Part shown: in pieces, positions 43,854 to 53,133 of the stretch
How the letters are laid out: the number at the start of each line of letters is the position of its first letter
Position numbering within the stretch: the first letter of the stretch is position 1
DNA from: Alkalinema pantanalense
GTDB taxonomy: Bacteria > Cyanobacteriota > Cyanobacteriia > Leptolyngbyales > Leptolyngbyaceae
DNA: 64,000 bases
Assembly: GCF_050753345.1 (NCBI RefSeq)
Contig: NZ_JBLZFX010000017.1
Coordinates: 1-64,000, forward strand
Direction: 5' to 3'
The notes under the pieces: generated by a model
What the model was told of the DNA's origin: nothing
The model's input: only the letters and a program-made list of their open reading frames with translations
Databases searched by the model: none
Position numbers and translations under genes: made by a program

Positions 43854-45068
43854 CTAAGAATGCAGGCTAACTTGTGTAGAAACAGGAGCAGGAATTTGAG
43901 CTACGATCGCCTGTCCGATTTCCAAGGAGGAGGTGGCCGCAGGGGATGGTGCGTTACAAACATGCAACGCAGCACCCTCCGGTATCAACAGAAAATCGTC
44001 CACCAGTTTGCCATCGGGCTGTAGTGCTTGCGCCCGTACCCCAGCATGGGTGGGAATTAAATCCGCCGATTGCACCTCAGGAATCAACCGTTGCAGACTG
44101 CTCACAAACAGCGATTTGAAGATCGATCGCAGGACTTCCTGGGCTCCCTGATCAGCATGCTTGGCTGCTAATTTCCAAAAACCGCCATAGGTCAGCGTTT
44201 CCCACGCATCCCGCCAGTCAAAATCGGTTTTGTGATAGCCCTCGCGTTTGAGACTGAGCACAGCGTTAGGGCCTGCGTGCACGGTACCGTCAATCATGCG
44301 GGTGAAGTGTACACCCAGAAAGGGAAAGCTGGGATTGGGCACGGGGTAAATCAATCCCTTCACCAAATGGCGTTTGTCGGGAACGAGTTCGTAGTATTCC
44401 CCCCGGAAGGGCACGATTTTGGCCGGGACGCTGGCTCCGGTTTGCTGGGCAATGCGATCGCTCTGCAACCCCGCACAGTTGATCAAAAATCGCGCTTCAA
44501 ATGTCCCTGCGGAGGTTTCCAACACCGCACCGGAGGACTTGGCAACAATGCGATCGACGCGGGTATTACAGCGCAAATCAGCCCCTTGCTGCTGGGCTAA
44601 TTCGGCATATTTCCGGCAGACGGCTTTGTAGTCAGCAATGCCCGTGGAAGCGACGTGAATCCCCGCCAAACAAGCGACATGGGGTTCGTAGTCCTTCACT
44701 TCTTCAGCGGTAATTTTGCGCACAGGCAAACCATTCTGTAATCCCCGTTGATAGAGATTCTCCAACAACGGCAACTCTTCCGGTTCCGTTGCCACAATCA
44801 CCTTGCCGCAAACTTCGTGGGGCAGGTTATGCTCCTGGCAAAATTGCACCATCGATCGGCTGCCATCCCGACAGAACTTGGCCTTAAAGCTACCGGGCTT
44901 GTAGTAAATCCCTGAGTGGATGACTCCGCTGTTATTGCCCGTTTGGTGGTGCGCCCATTCTGCTTCTTTTTCCAATAGCAAAATCTTGGCCTGGGGATAG
45001 CGCTGCCCCAGGGTCATCGCGGTGGAAAGACCCACAATACCGCCACCCACGATCGCATAGTCGTACAT
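43854..45068 (-). CDS. lhgO: L-2-hydroxyglutarate oxidase
   Basis: This FAD-dependent enzyme converts L-2-hydroxyglutarate to 2-oxoglutarate, passing electrons to the membrane quinone pool. It begins with the dinucleotide-binding motif YAIVGGGIVGLSTAMTLG (residues 4-21), followed by the family signature TGNNSGVIHSGIYY. Further hallmarks are KIVPFRGEYYEL, HFTRMIDGTVHAGPNAV and THAGVRAQALQPDG. At 404 residues the length is normal. The ATG at 45068 is preceded by AGGGGGAATCGG; a frame opening further upstream at 45185 runs through a 16 bp tandem duplication and is not likely to be translated. The 2OG oxygenase and a methyltransferase lie upstream on the same strand. Confidence 0.94.
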   Translation of the reverse strand: MYDYAIVGGGIVGLSTAMTLGQRYPQAKILLLEKEAEWAHHQTGNNSGVIHSGIYYKPGSFKAKFCRDGSRSMVQFCQEHNLPHEVCGKVIVATEPEELPLLENLYQRGLQNGLPVRKITAEEVKDYEPHVACLAGIHVASTGIADYKAVCRKYAELAQQQGADLRCNTRVDRIVAKSSGAVLETSAGTFEARFLINCAGLQSDRIAQQTGASVPAKIVPFRGEYYELVPDKRHLVKGLIYPVPNPSFPFLGVHFTRMIDGTVHAGPNAVLSLKREGYHKTDFDWRDAWETLTYGGFWKLAAKHADQGAQEVLRSIFKSLFVSSLQRLIPEVQSADLIPTHAGVRAQALQPDGKLVDDFLLIPEGAALHVCNAPSPAATSSLEIGQAIVAQIPAPVSTQVSLHS

Positions 45069-45108
45069 CCGATTCCCCCTATTTGATTCGCCCTGATTAA
45101 TTCCTTTC

Positions 45109-45140
45109 AATGTGTCCTGACTGGAATGTCTCCTGATTGG
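45109..45140. repeat. 16 bp tandem duplication upstream of lhgO
   Basis: AATGTGTCCTGACTGG is directly followed by AATGTCTCCTGATTGG in the lhgO leader. Confidence 0.8.
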
Positions 45141-45177
45141 ATGATCGCCAAGCGCTAGCCTATCTCTGACATAAGGG

Positions 45178-45279
45178 ATTTGCAAAGAAATAATATCCCC
45201 TCTTCATTCCCCTACCCTCCTACCCTTTTACTCTCCTACCCTTACCCAATTGGGATTTTATTTATGCGCTGTTCCCTAA
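45178..45279. repeat. Interspersed ~100 bp repeat, copy B
   Basis: Same orientation and nearly the same sequence as 1-102. It occupies the spacer between the lhgO leader and the C-methyltransferase gene. The rest of 45280-45406 has no distinct feature. Confidence 0.8.
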
Positions 45280-45406
45280 CCTCAGAGCACATCAGTCTTA
45301 TGCTAATCACAATATAAAAATCAAAACATAAATAAGCTGGCTCAGGCATTCTCGGAAATGGCTCCGCGATCGTCCCAAACCAGCTTGTCCATCTTGAAAC
45401 CGTTAA

Positions 45407-46630
45407 TTAAATCGCAACAACGGTGGTTTTTACACCCATCCCATCCAGCATGGTTTGAATTTCATCACAGTAGATTGCATTCATGACAATCACTTCATCC
45501 GGCTGGTATTCCTTAAGGAATTCCGGCGACTGGATCTGCTTGCCTACGCCGGGAATAAAACGGCCCTGACGGTGGGGGTTAATATCCACAATGCATTCCA
45601 CCAATTCCTTGGTGTTCAGCGTGGTTAAAAAGGCCACACATTTAGAGCCAGACCCCCAGACTGCAACCCGTTTGCCCTCTGCTTTCATGGTTTCCAAGTG
45701 GATTTTCCAATGTTCTAGCTTCGGCCCGATTTGGGTCGCGAACCGTTCCACATCCTGGGCCACGGCCTCGACAGTTTCCTCAGCGGGATGGATTTTGTCG
45801 GAAATGCCAGCCACGGGTTTGGCTTCAATCATTAAGTATTGATCGCCGTAATCTAAGTACAGATCAATCACCTCAAAGCCAGACTTGCGGAAGAGGCGTG
45901 CCAGGGTTCCGGGCGTAAAGTAGGAGCAGTGCTCGTAGTAGATATCTTCAAAGGCTTGGTCACGCAGCACCCGGCCCATGTCAGGAATCTCAAAAAAGAC
46001 GATCGTATCCAGCCGATCGCCAATAGATTTCCGCACGGTTTGCACCAGTTCTTCCGTTTGGTGAATGTGCTCTAGGGTGTGGCGACAGCAGATGAATTCA
46101 CCCACCTGATCGCTATGCTTTTCAGAATAGTATTCTTGGATAAATTTCACACGACTGACCGCAGCACTCTGAACCCGTCCTACGATCGCGCTGGGATCGA
46201 TTCCTACACCGGAACTATTGCTGAGTTCGCACATCATCAGCAAAAAATCACCTTTGCTACATCCAATTTCGACAATGTGCTTATCGTTAAGATTGTACTT
46301 ATCAATTAGCCGTTGAGCCAACCGTCCCGCGAAGGAATTGAAGGTGGGTGAGAAACTTTGCTGGTCTTCGTAGATGGGGGAGTAGTCGGCATGGTTGGCA
46401 TCGTAGGCCACATTGGTAATAAAACCGCAATGGGGACAGAGGCCCAACACCACATCCCCCGTGGGAAAATTCACCGCTTCCTCTTCACTGCTCATCATCA
46501 GGCAACTATGAACCGGCACATTCCGCACTTCATAGAAGACATGGAGTTCACCATGGCCGCAGCTAGGGCAGGCTTGCTGGATAGGGCGGGTTCCAGCGGG
46601 GATAGGGTTGGTGGTAGAGGTTTGAGTCAT
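45407..46630 (-). CDS. C-methyltransferase-type SAM enzyme (zinc-binding N-terminus, Methyltransf_14-like C-terminus)
   Basis: This 407-residue protein has three parts. The N-terminal zinc-binding region has CPSCGH (about 20-25) and CPHCGF (about 64-69). A SAM-binding domain has IVEIGCSKGDFLLMM, IGIDPSA-like GVGIDPSAI and FICCRHTLEHI. A C-terminal Rossmann-like domain has VAVWGSGSKCVAFLTTL and VDINPHRQGRFIPG. This is the layout of deoxysugar C-methyltransferases (TylC3/NovU/TcaB9 group). It therefore probably methylates an NDP-ketosugar for a surface glycan or glycoside. The ATG at 46630 has GGAA upstream; a start at 46669 lacks support. It lies between the 2OG oxygenase and lhgO genes. Confidence 0.85.
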   Translation of the reverse strand: MTQTSTTNPIPAGTRPIQQACPSCGHGELHVFYEVRNVPVHSCLMMSSEEEAVNFPTGDVVLGLCPHCGFITNVAYDANHADYSPIYEDQQSFSPTFNSFAGRLAQRLIDKYNLNDKHIVEIGCSKGDFLLMMCELSNSSGVGIDPSAIVGRVQSAAVSRVKFIQEYYSEKHSDQVGEFICCRHTLEHIHQTEELVQTVRKSIGDRLDTIVFFEIPDMGRVLRDQAFEDIYYEHCSYFTPGTLARLFRKSGFEVIDLYLDYGDQYLMIEAKPVAGISDKIHPAEETVEAVAQDVERFATQIGPKLEHWKIHLETMKAEGKRVAVWGSGSKCVAFLTTLNTKELVECIVDINPHRQGRFIPGVGKQIQSPEFLKEYQPDEVIVMNAIYCDEIQTMLDGMGVKTTVVAI

Positions 46631-46697
46631 GATTTCCAATAGTGCTGAGCTAGACGAATACGATCGCAAAATTGACGGTTACAATATTTGCAGTTCC

Positions 46698-46729
46698 AAC
46701 ACTAGTACGATCGTAACCACACTAGTGTT
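46698..46729. promoter_or_regulatory. Inverted repeat upstream of C-methyltransferase gene
   Basis: AACACTAGT (46698-46706) and ACTAGTGTT (46721-46729) are exact complements spaced by 14 bases that include CGATCG. It lies about 70 bp before the methyltransferase start, a plausible operator position. Confidence 0.4.
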
Positions 46730-46756
46730 TTGATAATGTTGCAATATCTACGGTTA

Positions 46757-46784
46757 CAACGATACCTAGGCAACGATACCTAGG
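46757..46784. repeat. 14 bp tandem duplication straddling the oxygenase stop codon
   Basis: CAACGATACCTAGG occurs twice without a gap. The second copy contains the stop codon (46780-46782) of the minus-strand oxygenase gene; the first lies just past it. Confidence 0.85.
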
Positions 46785-47712
46785 CTTTGACTGTTTCTGG
46801 TGTGAAAATCAAAGCGTCTTCAGGAGCCTGATCAACACCAACATCGTACTTGGCCACAATCTCTTCCGGCAGGCGGCTCAGATCACTCCCCCGCATAAAA
46901 TCGCGCAGAGAGGTGCCTGTCGGGTGGGAATCTACGTTGGGTGCGCCGCTCATTTTTACGACTTCATCTAGGTGAACCGTGCGGAAATCAATGCTGTAGC
47001 GGGTGAAGCCGGCGGTGTTGGGAACGGTGGAGTGCATTTGTGCCCCTGCAAACAGGACAATCCCACCGGGAGGACAAACAAAGCGCACCTGCGGCTCTAG
47101 CTCGATCGTCTCGGTGGCGTGGGGTTGTTTGCGGGTATCGGACTTGATGTGTTGGGAGGCGTTTTTACGTCCGTTGCGGTTCCAATCGTAGTAGTTAAAG
47201 GTATGGGATTCATTGGTTACCCCTTGGCTCCAGTATTTAGGATGGAAGGCCATGGAGCATTCCGATTCAATGTCGTAAATGGGCAACCACCAGTTCAGTT
47301 GGCACATGGGTGCAGAGTACCAAGTATCTCGGTGGGGATGGTGGGCATAGCCAACGCCACTGGTCAGGTAATTATTTGCCGTCACCATGCGGAGACGGGG
47401 TACATCCAGGTAGGTGGATTCCAGATCGCAGGCCAATTCGCGCAAAATATCCTGAATCAGCCCTTTGGTCTTGGGATGGTGGATAAACTGGGGCTTCAGG
47501 GGAGCGACGATTTCCACATACTGCTCAACCGACATTTCATACTGCGCCAGCTTGGGATCTAAGCCACCAAAGGCTTCTTCGATCATGGTACGAGCATGGT
47601 CAATCAGCGAGATCGTGCTAGGGCGGGGGGAATACACGAAGATCTGACCGTCATAAAGCCGTTGCCGCCGTAGATCATCGCTCACGTTGGCATCAAAATA
47701 AACAGTGTGCAT
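46780..47712 (-). CDS. 2-oxoglutarate/Fe(II)-dependent oxygenase family protein
   Basis: This 310-residue soluble protein has a double-stranded beta-helix core. The iron facial triad is visible as HPHRDTW (HxD, about 123-129) and the distal His in GAQMHSTVPNT (about 223-233), with the 2OG-binding Arg in FTRYSIDFRTVH. Spacing and surrounding motifs (CQLNWWLPIYDIESECSMAF, FVCPPGGIVLFAG) resemble the phytanoyl-CoA dioxygenase group. The substrate is unknown. The neighbouring C-methyltransferase suggests a sugar or small-molecule tailoring step. lhgO two genes on recycles L-2-hydroxyglutarate to the co-substrate 2OG. Confidence 0.82.
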   Translation of the reverse strand: MHTVYFDANVSDDLRRQRLYDGQIFVYSPRPSTISLIDHARTMIEEAFGGLDPKLAQYEMSVEQYVEIVAPLKPQFIHHPKTKGLIQDILRELACDLESTYLDVPRLRMVTANNYLTSGVGYAHHPHRDTWYSAPMCQLNWWLPIYDIESECSMAFHPKYWSQGVTNESHTFNYYDWNRNGRKNASQHIKSDTRKQPHATETIELEPQVRFVCPPGGIVLFAGAQMHSTVPNTAGFTRYSIDFRTVHLDEVVKMSGAPNVDSHPTGTSLRDFMRGSDLSRLPEEIVAKYDVGVDQAPEDALIFTPETVKA

Positions 47713-48037
47713 AGCAATAAATCCTTAATTCCCTGAACCGAGATACCAGTATTAACCACCCGGATGGGTATCTGAATGATCCGTGTTTTTACGCTACCCA
47801 CGACTCTAGCCGCTTCCTTAGAACTCAACAAGCGACTTCATTGAGTCTTCAAAGGAGAATTGTGAGATTTACGCAACTATCCCAGTCTAGAGAAGGGGTT
47901 AGACCCTAGAGGGGCAACGAACAATCCGTCGGCTAACTCCGTTTACCTAGGTTAAAGATTTTACAAAGTCTTTAACCGAATTCAGCTCTTCATCCAGCCT
48001 AGGCGGTCACTCGATCGCAGTTTTAACCCGAAAATGG
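47713..48037. other. Intergenic region between smc and oxygenase gene
   Basis: AGATACC/GGTATCT (about 47742-47775) forms an inverted repeat 30-60 bp upstream of the oxygenase start. GGTTAAAGA/TCTTTAACC (47950-47958, 47969-47977) forms a perfect 9 bp hairpin about 60 bp past the smc stop, a possible 3' end structure for smc although no T-run follows. Confidence 0.45.
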
Positions 48038-51000
48038 TTAGCCCGAAGCAGTTTGGGCTTGGCCTTCCAGTTGAATACCCAACACCTGGGTATAGGCTCC
48101 CCGCGCTTGGGTCACACCGATCGTCCGCTGGGCAGACTCAATCATCGGACGCCGCAGACTCACTACAATAAACTGAGCCGATTGTGCCTGATGTTTAATC
48201 ATTTTGGCCAACTTCTCTACATTGGCTCCGTCCAAAAACATATCGACTTCATCAAAGGCATAGAAGGGTGAGGGGCGATAGCGTTGCAGCGCAAAGATAA
48301 AACTTAATGCCGTCAGCGACTTTTCCCCCCCAGACATGGATGCCAACCGTTGTACAGGTTTTCCCTTGGGGTGAGCAATTAAATTTAACCCGCCATTAAA
48401 GGGATCCTGTTGATCCTCTAATTGCAACCTCCCATCCCCGTCGGACAGGGTGGCAAAAATTTGTTGGAAGTTTTCATCCACGGCATCAAAGGCTTCCCGG
48501 AAAGCCCGTACCCGCAGGGTGGTGAAATTCTCAATGCGGAGCAACAATTCCGTGCGCTCTTCGCCGAGGGTGGCCAGCTTGTCGCTAAGTTCCTGCAAGC
48601 GTTCTTGGGTGCGTTCGTATTCCTCCAAGGCCAGCATATTGACCGGCTCCATAGCTTGAAGACGTTTTTGCAGCGATCGAATCTCGTGCTGCAACTGAGC
48701 CACATCCCGCGTCGCATCCTCTGGGATTTCCGGCAGTGGATCGGGCAGTTCCAGTTTCTGCTGCTCGATCTGTTCCTGCAAGGTGGATAACTCCTGCCGT
48801 CGGGTGGCTTGGGATTCCTGAACCTTTTGGCGTTGCCAATCGGCCTGCTGGCGTTGGGTTTGCAGTTCCCGCAGTTGTTTATCCAAGGCATCGCGCTTGT
48901 GGCGTTCCTCACCCAAGGTTTTATCCAATTCCACCAAGGCCGCTTGCAGTTCCGTAATTTTGGCTTGAATGTCAATCCGCTGGGCTTGCAGTTCCGTCGT
49001 TTGCTGCAAGGCATGCGTTTGCTGTTCGCGCAGTTCCTGTAATCGCGTTTCGCCCTGTTCAATGCGTTCCTGCGATCGCTGCTTTTGATTGACAATATCG
49101 GCTAACCGTTGCTCAACAGTCCGCAGTGCCTTTTCCCGCTGATCCAGTTCCGTTTCCAGTTGCCGCAGGTGGGCTTGGATTTGTTGCCATTCGCTGTGGG
49201 TTTGGGACTGTTCCAGGGTTTCCAGCGTTTGCCGCAACGTTGCTAATTGCGCTTCCTGATCGGGCAGAGATCGATCGAGTTCCTGTAATCGCGATCGTGC
49301 CGCTTCCTGTTCCTGGGATTGACTACGGATTTGTTGATCTAAAGACTCCCGCTGACTGGTCAGACGATCGAGGTCTTTGGTCAACTGTTCTGACTGGAGT
49401 TGTAATTCCCGATGTTGTTGGCGCGATTCAATCAGTTGCTTTGTGGTGTTCTGGTGGGCGATCGTCGCCTTGGCGATCGCGTCCTCGCAGCGGAACAAAA
49501 TCGTATCAATTTCCCCCAGCCGTTCCCGCAGGGCCAGCACCTCCGCTGACTCGCCCACCTGCCCCGTCCCAAAGTGCAATGCAGATTTGCCAATGCTGCC
49601 CCCGGTCATCGCCCCGCTAGACTCCAACAGTTCCCCATCCAGCGTCACCATGCGGAATTTGCCCAGGTGTCGCCGCGCCGCACTGATATTTTCAAAGACG
49701 ACCGTGCCGCCAAAAACATAGGCAAAGACATCCCAATAGCGATCGTCGCAGTCTACCAAGTCAATGGCATAGCCCACACAACCGTTTAGCGTCCGAATCG
49801 TCGAGGCATCGGGGATCTGGGGAGCCCGGATTTTGTTTAAGGGTAAAAACGTCGCCCGCCCCGCCCTTTGTTGTTTGAGGATCTCGATCGCCGCCGCCGC
49901 GATCGAATCATCATCCACCACCAAGTGGCCCAACCGAGCCCCCGCCGCAATTTCCAACGCCGTCTGATAGGTCGATTCCACCCGACCCAGTTGGGCCACC
50001 AACCCATGCACGCCAGACATGCCAAGCCCCAAAATCACTTGGGTGGCAAAGGTGCCTTGGGCTTCCTGCACAGCTTGTTTCTGCGCTTCTAATTTATCGA
50101 GCTTGCGTTGCTTTTCTCTCTGTTCGTTCTGTAATCGCGTTTGCGTATCCTTCTGAATTTGCAACTCTTGATCGATCGCCGCGATCGACTGTGCTAAGGA
50201 CTGTACCCGTTCTGTTGCAGCCTGTAATGCCGTTGCCAGAGTTTCCTGTTCTGTCTGCCGTTCCGTTAGCTGTTGCTGGAAAGAATCACGGGTGCGGGTT
50301 TGCTCTTCAATTTGCCGTTCTAGCTGACTGGCCCGCTCCCGTAACCGAGCTTGTTCCGTCCGTTGGGGATCCAGCGTTTGCAAAATCGTATCAATCTGAT
50401 GGCGCAGGTGTGTTTGCTCCTGCACCCATGCTTCTGCACTGGCTGCCGATTGACTGGCCGCATGCCTTGCCTGCTCCAAGTTGGCTTGGGCTTGATTGCG
50501 AACCTGGGTCAGGCTGGCTAACTCCTGGGTTTCCGTACTAGATTGCTCCTGGATCAGGCGGTTCAACAAGTCCCGCTGATCGGCTAGTTCCTGCTGGGTT
50601 TTGCCGATCGCCGCTTGCAAGTCTCGATCGCTGGTTTGCAAATCCTGTTCCTGACGGGTCAACTGCCGCATTTCGGCTTCACGGGTCGCCAACTGGGACT
50701 GTAGGGCAATTTGCTCCGCTTCCCCTAAAGCGCGAACTTTGGCATTGAGGGCATCCAGTTCAACTCCCGTGGTCTTAATTGTTGCTTCGGCGGTGGCAAT
50801 CTGCTGGGTCAGGGTGGCAATTTCCGCTTCCCCAGAAACAATTTGAGCCTGCAACTTTTCCGCCTGGGTTTGGGATTGCTGGAATCGGAACACCGCCTCC
50901 CATTGCGCCTTGGCCTGCAATTCCGCCCGTAGTTTTTTGTATTTTTCCGCCTTAGCCCGATCCTGGGAGAGCCGATCGCGCTGGTCAATCAGTTCTTTCT

Positions 51001-51670
51001 CCACAATGCGGTATTTATCTTCTCGATCCTTGACCGCATCCAGCTTTTCCTTCGCTTGGGTAATCTTACGATCGAAGGAAGCCACCCCCGCCAGTTCATC
51101 AATAATTTCTCGCCGCTCCCGAGGATTCATGGAAATAATCCGCGTCACATCCCCTTGCAGCACAACGTTGTAGCCTTCTGGATAAACCCGAAGGCGATTG
51201 AGCTGATCGTGCAGTTCTGTCAACGTGCAAGGCTCATTGTTAATGTAGTAGTTGGAGGTGTAGGTTCCCTGCTGGGTGACGCGCAGCTTACGGGTGACAC
51301 TCCACTCAATCACCTGCCCCGCTTCCGTACGCTGTACGCTAAAGCGGGCATCCTCCTGCCCCGCCTCGATCGCCTCCTGCCGAATCGCTTCTAACAATTC
51401 CCGATCGTCTGACAGATCAAAGGTCACCGTCACACTGGCTTCGACGGTGCGGCCTCGGCTAGATTGGGACTGATTGACCAAGTCCGGCAAGCGCTCCGCC
51501 CGCATTCCCTTGGAGCCCGCTAAACCCAAACAGAACAGAATGGCATCCAATAGATTCGACTTCCCAGAACCGTTCGGCCCGGAAATAACAGTAAATCCAG
51601 GCAAAACAGGCACCTGAGTTGTGCCCCCAAAGGACTTGAAATTGGTGAGTTCCAGGCGTTTAACAAACAC
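48038..51670 (-). CDS. smc: Chromosome segregation ATPase SMC
   Basis: Full-length 1210-residue SMC, the motor of the condensin-like SMC-ScpAB complex that compacts and separates chromosomes. The N-terminal head has Walker A GPNGSGKSNLLDAI (31-44). Long coiled coils (about 170-515 and 690-1040) flank a hinge (about 525-680, VHGLVAQLGRVE, LVVDDDS, TLDGELLESSGAMTGGS). The C-terminal head has the ABC signature MSGGEKSLTALSF and Walker B PFYAFDEVDMFLD. Long antisense frames over the coiled coil are by-products of its Gln/Glu/Leu composition. It stands alone; scpA and scpB are not nearby. A LexA-like box lies about 137 bp upstream of the start. Confidence 0.97.
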   Translation of the reverse strand: MFVKRLELTNFKSFGGTTQVPVLPGFTVISGPNGSGKSNLLDAILFCLGLAGSKGMRAERLPDLVNQSQSSRGRTVEASVTVTFDLSDDRELLEAIRQEAIEAGQEDARFSVQRTEAGQVIEWSVTRKLRVTQQGTYTSNYYINNEPCTLTELHDQLNRLRVYPEGYNVVLQGDVTRIISMNPRERREIIDELAGVASFDRKITQAKEKLDAVKDREDKYRIVEKELIDQRDRLSQDRAKAEKYKKLRAELQAKAQWEAVFRFQQSQTQAEKLQAQIVSGEAEIATLTQQIATAEATIKTTGVELDALNAKVRALGEAEQIALQSQLATREAEMRQLTRQEQDLQTSDRDLQAAIGKTQQELADQRDLLNRLIQEQSSTETQELASLTQVRNQAQANLEQARHAASQSAASAEAWVQEQTHLRHQIDTILQTLDPQRTEQARLRERASQLERQIEEQTRTRDSFQQQLTERQTEQETLATALQAATERVQSLAQSIAAIDQELQIQKDTQTRLQNEQREKQRKLDKLEAQKQAVQEAQGTFATQVILGLGMSGVHGLVAQLGRVESTYQTALEIAAGARLGHLVVDDDSIAAAAIEILKQQRAGRATFLPLNKIRAPQIPDASTIRTLNGCVGYAIDLVDCDDRYWDVFAYVFGGTVVFENISAARRHLGKFRMVTLDGELLESSGAMTGGSIGKSALHFGTGQVGESAEVLALRERLGEIDTILFRCEDAIAKATIAHQNTTKQLIESRQQHRELQLQSEQLTKDLDRLTSQRESLDQQIRSQSQEQEAARSRLQELDRSLPDQEAQLATLRQTLETLEQSQTHSEWQQIQAHLRQLETELDQREKALRTVEQRLADIVNQKQRSQERIEQGETRLQELREQQTHALQQTTELQAQRIDIQAKITELQAALVELDKTLGEERHKRDALDKQLRELQTQRQQADWQRQKVQESQATRRQELSTLQEQIEQQKLELPDPLPEIPEDATRDVAQLQHEIRSLQKRLQAMEPVNMLALEEYERTQERLQELSDKLATLGEERTELLLRIENFTTLRVRAFREAFDAVDENFQQIFATLSDGDGRLQLEDQQDPFNGGLNLIAHPKGKPVQRLASMSGGEKSLTALSFIFALQRYRPSPFYAFDEVDMFLDGANVEKLAKMIKHQAQSAQFIVVSLRRPMIESAQRTIGVTQARGAYTQVLGIQLEGQAQTASG

Positions 51671-51806
51671 AGGCTTCGGGGACTAGCAGGGCTGAGCAAA
51701 AAATAGAGAAAGAGAGCGATCGAGACGCCGTACAGGGATTATGCACAATGAAAATTGCTGTCTAGTGTAGTGTCTTTTAGGGGAAATGAACCACTATATT
51801 TAGTTT

Positions 51807-51820
51807 AGTACAATTGTGCT
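51807..51820. promoter_or_regulatory. LexA-box-like site upstream of smc
   Basis: AGTACAATTGTGCT fits the cyanobacterial LexA consensus RGTACNNNDGTWCB at all but one specified position (G where W is expected). It lies in the 51671-52172 gap, which otherwise holds AT-rich DNA and the cofG promoter. Confidence 0.4.
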
Positions 51821-52172
51821 ACCTTGAAAAGCCAAGTTTACTGCTATCCGTCAGTTTCAGGCCGATGAATCCCTAATAATCCTAGAAATGGGGTATGGAA
51901 CTGGGAGCGGGTCGTCAAGCGTTGGCCTAAGGATAGTGGACAGAGGTCTCTCTGTAGAATCTCGATCGAGGAATATACCGAGTGAACTTGATTTAATTTA
52001 CCTGATCTTTAGAATAATCGGCACCTTGTAACCTAAACGGTAATGGATGTTTGGACGTCGTGCAGCAATGCTCGAATTCTAGGAAGCCCGGTTTTCGCTC
52101 AACCTACATTTTGTATCTAGTCCAGATGTTCGATGTTCATCTAACCCAGATTTTTATTTAACTGAGCAGAGG

Positions 52173-53132
52173 ATGCCGAACCCACAAGTCACCTATAGCC
52201 CTGCCTATACCTTGGTACCGACCCATGAATGCTTCAATCGCTGTAGTTACTGCAATTTCCGAGTGGATCTAGGTTCCCAGGGTTGGTTAGCGATCGACCA
52301 AGCTGTAGCCCAACTACGGGCGCTACCCCCAACCACCTGTGAAATTTTAATCCTCAGTGGCGAGGTGCATCCCCAGAGTCCCCAGCGATCGGCTTGGTTG
52401 CAGCATATTGAGCAACTCTGTCAACTGGCGCTTGATCTAGGATTGTTACCCCATACTAATGTGGGGCCATTATCTCGCCAAGAAATGCAGCAACTCAAGG
52501 CGGTCAATGTCTCTATGGGACTGATGCTAGAACAACTCACCCCCGATCTTTTGCAAACCGTCCATCGCCATGCCCCTAGCAAGGATCCAGAACTGCGCTA
52601 CCAGCAACTGATCCAAGCAGGAGAGCTAAAAATTCCTTTTACCACAGGAATTTTGCTAGGACTGGGGGAGCAGCCGGACGATCGCATTGCCAGTCTGGAA
52701 GCGATCGCTCACATTCAGGCCCAATACGGCCATATCCAAGAATGCATTCTGCAACCCTATAGCCCCGGTACCAGTGAAACCTGGGTTAGCGAGGGATTTC
52801 CGCTAGAGGCACTGCCTGAATTGGTTCATACCGCCCGATCCATTCTGCCAGAGAGTATTACCCTGCAAATTCCACCCAACTTAGTGCACCAACCGGAGAT
52901 TCTCTTGGCCTGTCTAGAAGCCGGAGCCAGAGATTTGGGAGGACTGAGCCCGATCGATGAAGTGAATCCTGACTATCCCCATCCCACCCCCAGCCAACTG
53001 CGAGCGTGCTTAGAACCCGCAGGGTGGCAATTGGTTCCTCGTCTACCCCTTTACCCTCAGTACGATCGGTGGTTGTTGCCCAATCTCCAAACGGCTGTGA
53101 CCCGCTGGCGTTATGCGTTGGGTCGATCGTAG
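52173..53132 (+). CDS. cofG: FO synthase subunit 1, 7,8-didemethyl-8-hydroxy-5-deazariboflavin synthase
   Basis: This radical SAM enzyme works with CofH to build the deazaflavin FO. In cyanobacteria FO serves as the antenna of DNA photolyase. The cluster cysteines are C20, C24 and C27 in CFNRCSYCNF. Also typical are ILILSGEVHPQ, HTNVGPLSRQEMQQL, MLEQLTPDLL, HRHAPSKDPELR and ECILQPYSPG. At 319 residues it is a stand-alone CofG, not a fused FbiC. The start is ATG with GCAGAGGA just upstream. cofH is not in the window. It converges with the GGDEF gene with one base between their stop codons. Confidence 0.93.
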   Translation: MPNPQVTYSPAYTLVPTHECFNRCSYCNFRVDLGSQGWLAIDQAVAQLRALPPTTCEILILSGEVHPQSPQRSAWLQHIEQLCQLALDLGLLPHTNVGPLSRQEMQQLKAVNVSMGLMLEQLTPDLLQTVHRHAPSKDPELRYQQLIQAGELKIPFTTGILLGLGEQPDDRIASLEAIAHIQAQYGHIQECILQPYSPGTSETWVSEGFPLEALPELVHTARSILPESITLQIPPNLVHQPEILLACLEAGARDLGGLSPIDEVNPDYPHPTPSQLRACLEPAGWQLVPRLPLYPQYDRWLLPNLQTAVTRWRYALGRS

Positions 53133-53133
53133 T

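Noticed and set aside
48418..49095. Long antisense and same-strand shadow frames inside smc
   Set aside because: They lie wholly inside the coiled-coil region, are Arg/Cys/Pro-rich and have no ribosome binding sites; they follow from the Gln/Glu/Leu codon pattern of smc.
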